64,000 nt of DNA from Sphingobacterium tenebrionis (GTDB lineage: Bacteria > Bacteroidota > Bacteroidia > Sphingobacteriales > Sphingobacteriaceae), in NCBI RefSeq assembly GCF_037126265.1, contig NZ_JAYLLN010000013.1, positions 12,537 to 76,536 on the forward strand, read 5' to 3'. Position numbers and translations under genes: made by a program. The notes under the pieces were generated by a model. The model did no database searches. It was not told the DNA's origin and saw nothing but the letters and a program-made list of their open reading frames with translations. The stretch's first letter is position 1. Each line of letters begins with the position of its first letter. Below, one piece after another: positions 51,715-60,072 of this stretch.

Positions 51715-52785
51715 TTAAAAGAGTTTTAATTGAGGGTTTGGCAGTTGATCACCTTCAGATGTTTGGAAATTGGAAACCGTAACACCCAATAGTCGGATCT
51801 TTATTTCCTGCAGGTCAAGATTTTCCAATAACTCCAAGGCTAAATGCTCTATTTCTTGTTGGCTTCCAAAATAATCCAGCATGGTTTTACTACGGGTTAT
51901 CTGGGTAAAATCTGCAAACTTCACCTTTAAGGTAATCGTTTTCGCCTTCCGCCCTGATTTATCCAATCGATTAAACACTTTCGCAGACAATTTGATCACT
52001 TCCGTTCTAAGATCTTCCAGTTCCCTAAGATCCTTTTCAAAAGTATCCTCCGCGCCAATGGATTTCGAAATGCGGTTGGGTTTTACAGGTCTATTATCTT
52101 CCCCTCGAACAATATGGAAGAAAAATTTCCCCGACTTCCCAAAATGAAAGATCATTTCCGATTCCGAAAACCTTTTCAAATCCTTTCCCGTAAAAATACC
52201 CAGTTGATGCATTTTCTTGGCTGTAACTTTTCCTACGCCAAAGAATTTATCCACCGGTAACTGCTCCAGAAATTTAACAATTTTGGAAGGTCCAATGAAG
52301 GTCAATCCATCCGGTTTTTGCAGGTCCGAAGCAATCTTCGCTACAAATTTGTTTACAGAAACACCTGCTGATGCTGTTAGCTGCAGTTCCTCACGAATGG
52401 CTTCTTTGATTTCCCTAGCGATATCCAAAGCGGATCCGATCCCTAATTTATCCTCCGTAACATCCAGAAAAGCCTCATCTAACGACAAAGGCTCAATAAT
52501 ATCGGTATACCTTAAAAATATCGTCCTGATATGATTAGAGACCTGTTTATACACATCAAATCGGGGGTAGGTAAAAAGCAGATCCGGGCATAGTTGAAGC
52601 GCCATCCGGGAGGACATTGCCGATTTAACACCAAATTTCCGAGCCTCATAACTCGCTGTTGCTACCACCCCACGGCCATCCGGAGAACCGCCAACAGCTA
52701 AAGGTTTCCCCCGAAATTCGGGAAAGTCCCGCTGCTCTACCGAAGCGTAGAAAGCATCCATATCGATATGTATGATTTTTCGCAT
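51715..52785 (-). CDS. dinB: DNA polymerase IV (Y family)
   Basis: Error-prone translesion polymerase of 356 residues. Catalytic acidic motifs: HIDMDAFYASVEQRD (4-18) and SLDEAFLDVTED (about 99-110). The YDR-like VATASYEARKFGVKSAM region and the C-terminal little-finger domain (TITLKVKFADFTQITRSKT) are present. It ends PNPQLKLF, close to the beta-clamp-binding consensus QxxLxLF. Divergent from aguB with 92 bp between starts, and convergent with the exonuclease/GIY-YIG gene. Confidence 0.96.
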   Translation of the reverse strand: MRKIIHIDMDAFYASVEQRDFPEFRGKPLAVGGSPDGRGVVATASYEARKFGVKSAMSSRMALQLCPDLLFTYPRFDVYKQVSNHIRTIFLRYTDIIEPLSLDEAFLDVTEDKLGIGSALDIAREIKEAIREELQLTASAGVSVNKFVAKIASDLQKPDGLTFIGPSKIVKFLEQLPVDKFFGVGKVTAKKMHQLGIFTGKDLKRFSESEMIFHFGKSGKFFFHIVRGEDNRPVKPNRISKSIGAEDTFEKDLRELEDLRTEVIKLSAKVFNRLDKSGRKAKTITLKVKFADFTQITRSKTMLDYFGSQQEIEHLALELLENLDLQEIKIRLLGVTVSNFQTSEGDQLPNPQLKLF

Positions 52786-52830
52786 ATTTTGGTCAAAAAA
52801 TACATCCAGGTATTTTTTCGAGGTAATTTA

Positions 52831-52846
52831 GCTAATAAATATAGTA
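52831..52846. promoter_or_regulatory. Weaker copy of the shared upstream motif between dinB and aguB
   Basis: GCTAATAAATATAGTA matches 13 of 16 positions of the motif at 62192. It lies 46-61 bases upstream of dinB and abuts the aguB -7 element, so either gene could be its target. Alone it would not be convincing in AT-rich DNA. Confidence 0.35.
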
Positions 52847-52852
52847 TCTTTG
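52845..52852 (+). promoter_or_regulatory. Candidate -7 element of aguB
   Basis: TATCTTTG matches TAnnTTTG, 25 bases before the ATG at 52878. The -33 region is T-rich (TTTTTTCG). Confidence 0.5.
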
Positions 52853-52877
52853 CAGCAATCAAATATTAAAATTGAAA

Positions 52878-53753
52878 ATGAGCAAAGTTAAAGTTGGATT
52901 GGTACAAATGTCCTGTGTAAAAGATAAACAGGCAAATTTGGATAAAGCGATTGTAAAAGTTCGTGAAGCTGCTGCAAAAGGCGCCCAAATAGTTTGTTTA
53001 CAAGAACTTTTTACCTCCCTATATTTCTGTGATGTAGAAGACTATGACAATTTCGATTTAGCGGAATCTATCCCTGGTCCTTCTACAGATGCCCTCTCTG
53101 CAGTTGCAAAAGAATTAGGTGTCGTTATTATTGCTTCTTTATTTGAAAAACGTACAGAAGGATTATACCACAATACCACAGCTGTTTTAGATGCTGATGG
53201 TTCATACTTGGGCAAGTACCGCAAAATGCATATCCCTGATGATCCTGCCTTTTACGAGAAATTCTATTTCACACCGGGCGATCTAGGCTATAAGGTTTTC
53301 CAAACCAAATTTGGTAAAATTGGGGTATTGATCTGTTGGGATCAATGGTATCCAGAAGCTTCTAGAATCACCGCCCTAATGGGTGCTGAAATCCTTTTCT
53401 ACCCGACGGCTATCGGATGGGCAACTGATCAGGATGAAGAAACCAATGTCGATCAATATAATGCTTGGCAAACCATCCAACGCTCACATGCTGTTGCCAA
53501 TGGTGTTCCTGTAGTATCTGTCAACCGTGTGGGATTTGAGCAAGATGGTGCCATGAAATTCTGGGGCGGAAGTTTTGTAACCAACCCGCAAGGAAAATTG
53601 CTTTACCTAGCTTCCCATGATCAAGAAGAAGTGGAAGTGGTGGAGTTAGATCTTAAACAATCGGATTACTTCCGCAAGCATTGGCCATTCTTACGTGATA
53701 GACGTATTGAAACTTACAGTCCAATCACAAAACGCTTTATTGACGAAGATTAA
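52878..53753 (+). CDS. aguB: N-carbamoylputrescine amidohydrolase
   Basis: Nitrilase-superfamily enzyme that hydrolyses N-carbamoylputrescine to putrescine, CO2 and ammonia. The catalytic triad is visible: Glu43 (LQELF), Lys116 (GKYRKMHIPDD) and Cys153 (LICWDQWYPEA). The sequence SLYFCDVEDYDNFDLAE and the 291-residue length fit AguB. ATG 52878 is preferred over a TTG 6 bases upstream. It is followed by aguA, which makes its substrate. Confidence 0.95.
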   Translation: MSKVKVGLVQMSCVKDKQANLDKAIVKVREAAAKGAQIVCLQELFTSLYFCDVEDYDNFDLAESIPGPSTDALSAVAKELGVVIIASLFEKRTEGLYHNTTAVLDADGSYLGKYRKMHIPDDPAFYEKFYFTPGDLGYKVFQTKFGKIGVLICWDQWYPEASRITALMGAEILFYPTAIGWATDQDEETNVDQYNAWQTIQRSHAVANGVPVVSVNRVGFEQDGAMKFWGGSFVTNPQGKLLYLASHDQEEVEVVELDLKQSDYFRKHWPFLRDRRIETYSPITKRFIDED

Positions 53754-53773
53754 TTAGCATAAATCCATTACAC

Positions 53774-53826
53774 AAAATACCTTCATGTTCATTTCCTGGT
53801 TGGAATACCCTTCATGAAGGTATTTT
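53774..53826 (+). terminator. Hairpin between aguB and aguA
   Basis: 14-bp perfect arms (53774-53787 and 53813-53826) followed by TTTTATG. It separates two genes of one pathway, so it may be a partial terminator. Confidence 0.75.
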
Positions 53827-53841
53827 TATGTATCCAAACAT

Positions 53842-54909
53842 ATGAACACAAATTCCTCCCTTTATTCCATCGAAGAAACTCCCAAAGCATTAGGTTTCCG
53901 ATTTCCTGCAGAATGGGAAAAACAAGAAGCCCTTTGGTTGTCTTGGCCGCATAAAGAAGAATCTTGGCCAGGTAAAATTGAAACCATCTATGCACCCTAC
54001 AGCGAATTTATTAAAGTTGTTGCAGAAGATCAGTTGGTAAGAATCAATGTGGCAGATGAAGACATGAAAGCATTTGCCTCCAAACATATTGAGGCTGCCG
54101 GAACGAATATGGAAAATGTAAGTTTCCATTTCAATCCGACAAATGATGCCTGGTGCCGTGATCATGGGCCCGCATTCCTAATCAATACCAATACCGGAGA
54201 AAAAGCGGTTGTAGATTGGGGATATAATGCCTGGGGAGGTAAATATCCGCCCTTTGATCTGGATGATGTGGTTCCAACAAGAATCGCAAAGGAATTTAAT
54301 CTAAAACTTTTCACCCCTCCTATTGTTATGGAAGGAGGATCGGTGGAGTTCAATGGTCAAGGGACTGTGCTAACTACAACGGCCTGTCTGTTGAACGAAA
54401 ACAGAAATCCTCATTTGACCAAGGAACAAATAGAACAGTATTTATTGGATTATTATGGCCAGGACCAAGTTTTATGGTTGGGCGATGGTATCATTGGAGA
54501 TGATACCGATGGTCATATAGATGATATTACCCGTTTTGTTTCGGAGGACACCGTTCTTACCGTAATCGAGGAAGATCCATCGGATGAGAATTATCCTATT
54601 CTTCAGGAAAACTTAGAGACCTTGAAGAATATGAAATTAAAAGATGGTCGTTCTTTAAAAATCGTGGAATTGCCTATGCCGAAACCGGTTATCTATGAAG
54701 ACCAACAATTACCTGCCTCCTATGCCAATTTTTATATTGCCAATAAGGTAGTAGTTGTTCCTGTATTCAACGATCCAAACGATCAGAAAGCATTGGATAT
54801 TATTCAATCCTGCTTTCCAGACCGTAAAGTTATCGGTATCAATTCAGTAGATATTATTTGGGGATTGGGAAGTTTCCATTGTTTAAGTCAACAAGAACCC
54901 ACAATTTAA
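53842..54909 (+). CDS. aguA: Agmatine deiminase
   Basis: Converts agmatine to N-carbamoylputrescine and ammonia; guanidino-group-modifying fold. NDAWCRDHGPAFLI (substrate-binding) and the catalytic Cys347 in GLGSFHCLSQQEP are present, along with GDDTDGHIDDITRF. At 355 residues it is of normal length. With aguB it completes agmatine to putrescine. The porin gene follows after 14 bp. Confidence 0.96.
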   Translation: MNTNSSLYSIEETPKALGFRFPAEWEKQEALWLSWPHKEESWPGKIETIYAPYSEFIKVVAEDQLVRINVADEDMKAFASKHIEAAGTNMENVSFHFNPTNDAWCRDHGPAFLINTNTGEKAVVDWGYNAWGGKYPPFDLDDVVPTRIAKEFNLKLFTPPIVMEGGSVEFNGQGTVLTTTACLLNENRNPHLTKEQIEQYLLDYYGQDQVLWLGDGIIGDDTDGHIDDITRFVSEDTVLTVIEEDPSDENYPILQENLETLKNMKLKDGRSLKIVELPMPKPVIYEDQQLPASYANFYIANKVVVVPVFNDPNDQKALDIIQSCFPDRKVIGINSVDIIWGLGSFHCLSQQEPTI

Positions 54910-54923
54910 GCCAGCACCATACT

Positions 54924-56123
54924 ATGAAAATCACAAACATTACACTAACTACCTTGTTCTTCTTCCTTTGCATCGGATTGTTGAATGCGCAGGAAAGAGA
55001 TGACAGGGCTACTATTTTAAATTTCAAGGGAATCCAGTATAAATCAAAGGATTCCTTGTTCTATACCAACTTCCGATTCCGTATGCAGAACCGTTTAGGT
55101 TTCTCCAACGAAATCAATGGTGAAGACGATGGAAAATTCGATGCCCGAATCAGAAGGCTGAGAATGCGTATGGATGGTTATATCTATACCCCAAAGATTT
55201 CCTATTCGGTACAATTGGCATTTACCCGAAGTGACCAGGATGTTGATGATACAGGGATTGCCAATATCGTTCGTGATGCGGTCGTTTTCTACAATTTCTC
55301 CGATGACTTCTATATTTCATTTGGACAGAACAAATTACCTGGTAACCGTCAAAGGGTAAACTCTTCCGGACAATTACAATTTGCAGACCGTTCTTTGGTG
55401 AACAGTAACTTTACGATCGACCGTGACTTTGGAGTTTCCCTAAACTACAGTAAAGAGGTCGGTTCCGTTGCGTTCTCAGCGAAAGGTGCTGTTTCTACTG
55501 GTGAAGGAAGACCAGCCAATTCAACAGATGATGGTTTGGCCTATACCGGACGGGTAGAATTTCTTCCTTTAGGTAAATTCACCAATGAAAATGATTACCA
55601 AGAGGGTGACCTTGTCCGTGAGGAAACACCGAAAATCTCCTTTGGTGGAGGTTATTCCTACAATGACCGCACCATTCGCGAAGGTGGTCAAACCGGCCGT
55701 TATGTACAAAACCCATTTACCTTGAAAACCAGTTTTGCGGATATGATTTTCAAATACATGGGATTTGCTTATCAAGCAGAATACATGCGCAGGGATGTGG
55801 ATAATCCTTTAAATATAACGGATGAAGATGAACCAGAACCAACCGTTGCCTATAAAGGATGGGGATTGAACCAACAGATCTCCTACCTCATGAATAAAGG
55901 TTATGAAATAGCGGGACGTTATACGTATATCGAACCACACCAGGACATTCAGGATTTTGAACGTCAAACTGAAGTTGTGGAATTAGGCTTGACAAAATAC
56001 ATGAAAGCTCACCGTTTAAAATTCCAACTGAACGGTAGTTATACTTTTAAAGATGGCTACTTCAATAATAATAACCAAAAAGGAACTTGGGGAGGAATTT
56101 TCCAAGTAGAATTAGGTATCTAA
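54924..56123 (+). CDS. Porin of the phosphate-selective OprO/OprP family
   Basis: A 399-residue outer-membrane beta-barrel. A signal peptide (ITLTTLFFFLCIGLLNAQ) precedes strands such as FRFRMQNRLGFSNEI and ISYSVQLAFTRSDQDV. FYISFGQNKLPGNRQRVNSSG is the characteristic segment of the OprO/P family. The terminal strand GGIFQVELGI fits barrel assembly. The ATG at 54924 is used; the frame is open from 54858 inside aguA. Co-transcription with aguA is likely; whether the pore serves polyamines or phosphate is unknown. Confidence 0.88.
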   Translation: MKITNITLTTLFFFLCIGLLNAQERDDRATILNFKGIQYKSKDSLFYTNFRFRMQNRLGFSNEINGEDDGKFDARIRRLRMRMDGYIYTPKISYSVQLAFTRSDQDVDDTGIANIVRDAVVFYNFSDDFYISFGQNKLPGNRQRVNSSGQLQFADRSLVNSNFTIDRDFGVSLNYSKEVGSVAFSAKGAVSTGEGRPANSTDDGLAYTGRVEFLPLGKFTNENDYQEGDLVREETPKISFGGGYSYNDRTIREGGQTGRYVQNPFTLKTSFADMIFKYMGFAYQAEYMRRDVDNPLNITDEDEPEPTVAYKGWGLNQQISYLMNKGYEIAGRYTYIEPHQDIQDFERQTEVVELGLTKYMKAHRLKFQLNGSYTFKDGYFNNNNQKGTWGGIFQVELGI

Positions 56124-56149
56124 TCCTATTTTTCTTCTTTATATAAGCG

Positions 56150-56170
56150 AGGTGTAAGTGACTTACACCT
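56150..56170. repeat. Perfect palindrome of the 11-bp repeat family
   Basis: AGGTGTAAGT and ACTTACACCT flank a single G. The preceding AAGCGAGGTGTAAGTG (56145-56160) matches 15 of 16 bases at 34210-34225. It sits between the porin stop and lpxB and might also act as a weak terminator, although no T-run follows. Confidence 0.7.
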
Positions 56171-56219
56171 TGAGCCTAATTTGAAACAAATATGTATATT
56201 TAAAGGAGATAAAAATAGC

Positions 56220-57338
56220 ATGACATATTATATTATTGCAGGAGAAACTTCGGGAGATCTACACGGTGCGAATCTGATTAAGGCGCTGAAAAAAGAAGAT
56301 CCTGAAGCTGAATTCCATATAGTTGGTGGCGATCAGATGCAGCAAGCATCCGGCGTTAAACCATTAATACATACCTCAGAAATGGCTTTTATGGGATTTG
56401 TTGAAGTATTAATGAACCTAAGAAGCATTGCTCGCAACCTGAAGAAAGTAAAAGCCGACATACAGCGAGTGAATCCTGACACCCTTATCCTCATCGATTT
56501 TCCTGGTTTTAACCTGAAAGTAGCATCCTTTGCGAAAAAAATTGGCCTTAGGGTTTGTTATTATATTTCCCCTAAAATATGGGCCTGGAATCAAAAGAGA
56601 GTATACAAGATCAAGCGATTGGTCGATCATATGTTCTGTATTTTACCATTCGAGGTCAATTTTTATAAACAGTTCCACTATAAAGTGGACTATGTGGGCA
56701 ACCCGCTTTTGGATGCCATTTCTAGCTATGAATTCAATCCTAATTTCAAAGAAGAGAATGGTCTTTCCGATCTGCCAATCATAGCGCTGTTACCGGGTAG
56801 CCGAAAGATGGAACTGGAGTATATTCTTCCAGAGATGGTGAAGCTTCATAATTTTTTCCCGGTACACCAATTGGTCATTGCTGGAGCACCGAATTTTGAT
56901 TATAACTATTACCAAAGTTATTTTGGCGATTACCCGATCAAGGTGGTATTCAATCAGACCTATGACCTATTGAAACATGCATCTGCCGCTGCTGTGACTT
57001 CCGGTACGGCCACCTTAGAAACTGCCCTCCTACGCGTTCCGCAGGTTGTGGTCTATAAAGCAAATCCAATCTCTGTTGCTATAGCAAGAAGGTTGGTAAA
57101 AGTGCAATTCATTTCCTTGGTCAACCTGATCAACAACTACCTCTCTGTTATCGAATTGATCCAAGAAGATTGTACAGCCATGGATATGGCCAACGAATTA
57201 GGGAAATTAATGAATAACCCGGAACATCGGGCAAGCGTGTTGGAAAACTATGATGTATTGATCGAAAAAATGGGTACTCCGGGTGCATCGGAAAAGACGG
57301 CAGCCTTAATAAAAGCATACCTGACCGAAGAAAATTAA
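56220..57338 (+). CDS. lpxB: Lipid-A-disaccharide synthase
   Basis: Glycosyltransferase joining lipid X and UDP-diacylglucosamine in lipid A synthesis. YYIIAGETSGDLHGANLIKALK (N-terminal), GFVEVLMNLRSI and DFPGFNLKVA are family hallmarks. LPGSRKMELEYILPEM and TSGTATLETALL mark the donor-binding half. AAAGGAGA 10-17 bases before the ATG at 56220 supports this start and gives 372 residues; a TTG at 56181 is rejected. A short secreted protein gene follows. Confidence 0.96.
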   Translation: MTYYIIAGETSGDLHGANLIKALKKEDPEAEFHIVGGDQMQQASGVKPLIHTSEMAFMGFVEVLMNLRSIARNLKKVKADIQRVNPDTLILIDFPGFNLKVASFAKKIGLRVCYYISPKIWAWNQKRVYKIKRLVDHMFCILPFEVNFYKQFHYKVDYVGNPLLDAISSYEFNPNFKEENGLSDLPIIALLPGSRKMELEYILPEMVKLHNFFPVHQLVIAGAPNFDYNYYQSYFGDYPIKVVFNQTYDLLKHASAAAVTSGTATLETALLRVPQVVVYKANPISVAIARRLVKVQFISLVNLINNYLSVIELIQEDCTAMDMANELGKLMNNPEHRASVLENYDVLIEKMGTPGASEKTAALIKAYLTEEN

Positions 57339-57383
57339 ACTTTTTTACCAATTCCTTGTCTGTATTATATAGGAGATAGAAAA

Positions 57384-58010
57384 ATGAAATATATACTTAG
57401 TATAGGTTTGATGATGTGCAGTCTGATAGGCTTTTCTCAAACCACCGAACATATCACGAAATTAGAACTTGGAAAAAAGGAGAAGAAGACCTTTAGCAAG
57501 GGCGATTCCACTATGGTCATTAAGATCGATACCTTGATCATGAAAGATAAAGCCAGATTGGATTTCTTTGCAAAAAAAGACGTGAAATTGGAAATTGGGT
57601 ATGCGGAGATCGGAAACAATGTAGTGATTACGGGAACCGATAGTAAGAATAATGCGACCAATTTTGACATTAGTTCCAATTTTCAACAATTAGGTTCTTT
57701 ATTTATCATTGCTCGAGGATTTGATGCGTTCAATGGAACAAGAACTTTCCCGAATGGAAATGGTGGAAAAGTAACCCTTGCCTATAACGACAAAGGTATT
57801 GTACCACAAACCAAAGAAAAGAACAAGAAAAACTATGTATTTGTAGATGTTCAACCCGGCGGTTTAAGTGTGAATCCAAGCTCCGAGATCAGACAGATCT
57901 ATTCTAGGATCGCCATGTCGCCAGGAGGATTAAGAGGATTGCCGCAGGGGCAGATCTACTCTGGATCTCCAGGTATGGAAGGAAAAGTAGAAATCAAACC
58001 CATGAATTAA
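57384..58010 (+). CDS. Exported protein of unknown function
   Basis: A 208-residue protein with a signal peptide (YILSIGLMMCSLIGFSQ). The mature part is rich in Lys, Asp and Asn and looks beta-structured (AEIGNNVVITGTDSKNNAT). It ends in a Gly/Pro-rich segment (MSPGGLRGLPQGQIYSGSPG). No cysteine remains after the signal, and no motif is recognised. AGGAGA precedes the ATG. It lies 45 bp after lpxB, so a shared transcript is possible. Confidence 0.7.
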   Translation: MKYILSIGLMMCSLIGFSQTTEHITKLELGKKEKKTFSKGDSTMVIKIDTLIMKDKARLDFFAKKDVKLEIGYAEIGNNVVITGTDSKNNATNFDISSNFQQLGSLFIIARGFDAFNGTRTFPNGNGGKVTLAYNDKGIVPQTKEKNKKNYVFVDVQPGGLSVNPSSEIRQIYSRIAMSPGGLRGLPQGQIYSGSPGMEGKVEIKPMN

Positions 58011-58031
58011 TGGGCAAAGCATAAGGATAAT

Positions 58032-58051
58032 GGCGTCAATTTTTTGACGCC
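58032..58051 (+). terminator. Intrinsic terminator after the exported protein gene
   Basis: GGCGTCA (58032-58038) pairs with TGACGCC (58045-58051); TTTTTTATTTT follows. Confidence 0.88.
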
Positions 58052-58077
58052 TTTTTTATTTTATGTAAATTTAGGAT

Positions 58078-58644
58078 ATGAAAATATTAGCATTTGCAGG
58101 CAGCAATAGTCGGCATTCCATCAATAAAAAACTGGTGACCTCGGTATCAAAATATTATAAAGAATCAGATGATAGCATTGAAATACTAGATCTCAATGAT
58201 TATGAGATGCCGATCTTTTCCGTAGATCGGGAAAAAGAGGATGGTATTCCGGAGCTCGCCCATGCATTTGCGGCAAAAATCGACGCTGCGGACCTGTTAT
58301 TGATTTCTCTTTCTGAAAACAACAGCAGTTATAGTGCGGCCTACAAGAACATTATGGATTGGGTATCCCGGATTAAAGGCAGAAAAGTCTTTGGCGATAA
58401 GCCTGTATTCCTAATGGGTACCAGTGATGGTGCGCGCGGAGCACGATCTGTATTGGAGGCGGCCGAGAATCGGATGCCTCGCGATGGAGCCAAATTATTG
58501 GATATTTTCTCCCTCCCTACCTTTTATGAAAACTTTGAAGAAGGTAAAGGTGTTACAGATTTAGCACTGCGATCAAAATTGGAAGCAATGGTCAGAAAAA
58601 CCAAAAGAACAATGAAGGATAAGTTAGCTGCTAAAAAAGATTAA
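58078..58644 (+). CDS. NADPH-dependent FMN reductase family protein
   Basis: A 188-residue flavodoxin-fold oxidoreductase. The FMN-phosphate loop LAFAGSNSRHSINKKL is at 4-19, and ISLSENNSSYSAAYKNIMDW (about 84-103) is the conserved active-site region. GTSDGARGARSVLE is the third signature. Such enzymes reduce quinones, chromate or azo compounds using NAD(P)H; the substrate is unknown. It is followed after 36 bp by a DJ-1/PfpI gene, which suggests a stress-related unit. Confidence 0.88.
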   Translation: MKILAFAGSNSRHSINKKLVTSVSKYYKESDDSIEILDLNDYEMPIFSVDREKEDGIPELAHAFAAKIDAADLLLISLSENNSSYSAAYKNIMDWVSRIKGRKVFGDKPVFLMGTSDGARGARSVLEAAENRMPRDGAKLLDIFSLPTFYENFEEGKGVTDLALRSKLEAMVRKTKRTMKDKLAAKKD

Positions 58645-58680
58645 ACAAACTGAACGATAAACAATTAAACAATACATATC

Positions 58681-59259
58681 ATGGCAAAAAAAGTTTTATT
58701 ATTAGTAGGCGATTACGTAGAAGATTATGAAGCAATGGTTCCATTTCAGGCAATGGGATCTGTAGGTATAGAAGTTGATGCTATCGCTCCTGATCGCAAG
58801 AAAGGAGATGTTGTTCCTACAGCCGTTCATGATTTTACCGGAGATCAGACCTACAAAGAATTGCGAGGGCATAATTTTGCCATCAATAAGGATTTTGATG
58901 CTGTAAATCCAGATGATTATGACGGTTTATATATTGCGGGTGGGCGCTCTGCTGAGTATATCCGTTTAAATAAACGTGTGATCGAGATTACGAAAGCATT
59001 CTTTGAAAAAGACAAACCCGTAGCAGCCATCTGCCATGGTATTCAAGTATTGACTACCGCGCAGGTATTAAAAGGCAGAACTTTGACAGCTTATGTAGCG
59101 GTAGGTCCGGACATTGAACTTGCTGGTGGTACATGGAAGAACATACCGGCAGATCAAGCCGTAGTTGATGGCAATTTAGTGACTTCTCCAGCTTGGCCAG
59201 GTCACCAAGAAATTCTGAAAGAATTCTATAAACTCTTAGGTATCACAATTAAATTATAA
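58681..59259 (+). CDS. DJ-1/PfpI family protein
   Basis: A 192-residue class I glutamine amidotransferase-like protein. The nucleophile elbow has Cys118 in AAICHGIQVL, with DGLYIAGGRSAEYIRLN as the preceding conserved strand and TSPAWPGH near the C-terminus. Relatives act as proteases, chaperones or glyoxalases/deglycases; the exact activity cannot be assigned. Its stop shares one base with the next start (TAATG). Confidence 0.88.
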   Translation: MAKKVLLLVGDYVEDYEAMVPFQAMGSVGIEVDAIAPDRKKGDVVPTAVHDFTGDQTYKELRGHNFAINKDFDAVNPDDYDGLYIAGGRSAEYIRLNKRVIEITKAFFEKDKPVAAICHGIQVLTTAQVLKGRTLTAYVAVGPDIELAGGTWKNIPADQAVVDGNLVTSPAWPGHQEILKEFYKLLGITIKL

Positions 59260-59645
59260 TGGCCAAACAACGAAGTATTAAAAAGATTTGGTTGTTCGCC
59301 ATCCCTTTGATATTGATTTTAGGATATTTCATCTATGATGCCTATTCCCAACCCAATATCAAAGACTTGCCGGGCGATTTTGAAGAGGTCGCTTTTGTAA
59401 GGAATGAAAACAATAAAGGGGGAATCATCCGTATCTACGCCGTTACGGTGGGCGATCCTTTGAACGCACAATACGACCAATGTGCCGATCTATTTCCGGT
59501 AAATGATTATGGAAGTATTACGAAGATTTACTTTTTTGATAAAAGCAAACCCTTCCCTACCAGTTTACAATTGGAAGATCCGCACTATGATGCTGAAAAA
59601 TATGAAGCAATCAATATTCTCAGCAGAAGGGGCGTAAATAAATAA
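59259..59645 (+). CDS. Small membrane-anchored protein of unknown function
   Basis: A 128-residue protein with one N-terminal transmembrane helix (IWLFAIPLILILGYFIYDAY) and a soluble domain (about 30-128; IRIYAVTVGDPLNAQYDQCAD). The start overlaps the upstream DJ-1/PfpI stop by one base, which implies translational coupling. No family is recognised. A perfect terminator closes the unit. Confidence 0.75.
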   Translation: MAKQRSIKKIWLFAIPLILILGYFIYDAYSQPNIKDLPGDFEEVAFVRNENNKGGIIRIYAVTVGDPLNAQYDQCADLFPVNDYGSITKIYFFDKSKPFPTSLQLEDPHYDAEKYEAINILSRRGVNK

Positions 59646-59662
59646 TTAATAGATAATTAGCA

Positions 59663-59691
59663 TAGGGCAATCTTTAATAAAGATTGCCCTA
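59663..59691 (+). terminator. Intrinsic terminator of the reductase/PfpI/small membrane protein operon
   Basis: 13-bp perfect arms (59663-59675 and 59679-59691) with a three-base loop and a following T-run. Confidence 0.93.
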
Positions 59692-59799
59692 TTTTTTATA
59701 TTATAATTTTTATAACTAATTTTTACTTGTTAAATTTTAATAATATAAATTTTTATTTAATTTTGTTTCAACAAACAAACATTATTAACACTATTCTTT

Positions 59800-59961
59800 A
59801 TGAATAAACACGCTTTCCAAAAAGCTAAGAATAAATATGTTGCACCCACTATCGGCGTAATCATCCTGCAGAAAGAGCAATATTCGGCCTTGATCCAAAC
59901 CAGTCATCCGATAATAAAACATCCAAAAGAAAATTCCAATCCTCAAAAAAACAATCTTTAA
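59800..59961 (+). CDS. Putative 53-residue small protein
   Basis: An ATG at 59800 opens a 53-codon frame ending at TAA 59959-59961. The N-terminal half (KYVAPTIGVIILQKEQYSAL) has the pattern Y-x-x-P-x-I-x-V-I-x-L-x-x-E seen in short Bacteroidota proteins. The second half is Lys/Asn/Pro-rich (KHPKENSNPQKNNL). It lies between a strong terminator and ppk1, preceded by a very AT-rich stretch (59695-59775) and CAACAAACAAAC. Its codon use looks coding (AAA, ATC, CAG, GGC). The function is unknown; a chance frame is possible, but the composition argues for a gene. Confidence 0.5.
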   Translation: MNKHAFQKAKNKYVAPTIGVIILQKEQYSALIQTSHPIIKHPKENSNPQKNNL

Positions 59962-60072
59962 AAACGCTTTGTAAGGTTATTTGTTTTAAAAAAAAGGCAG
60001 GTTATTTATTTAATAATTTGTTAATATTTAAGTAACTTATTCCAAACAAAGCCCTTTCATATTTGGGCTATC

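Noticed and set aside
54858..54923. N-terminal extension of the porin inside aguA
   Set aside because: The signal peptide begins at the ATG at 54924; the extra residues are aguA read in another frame.
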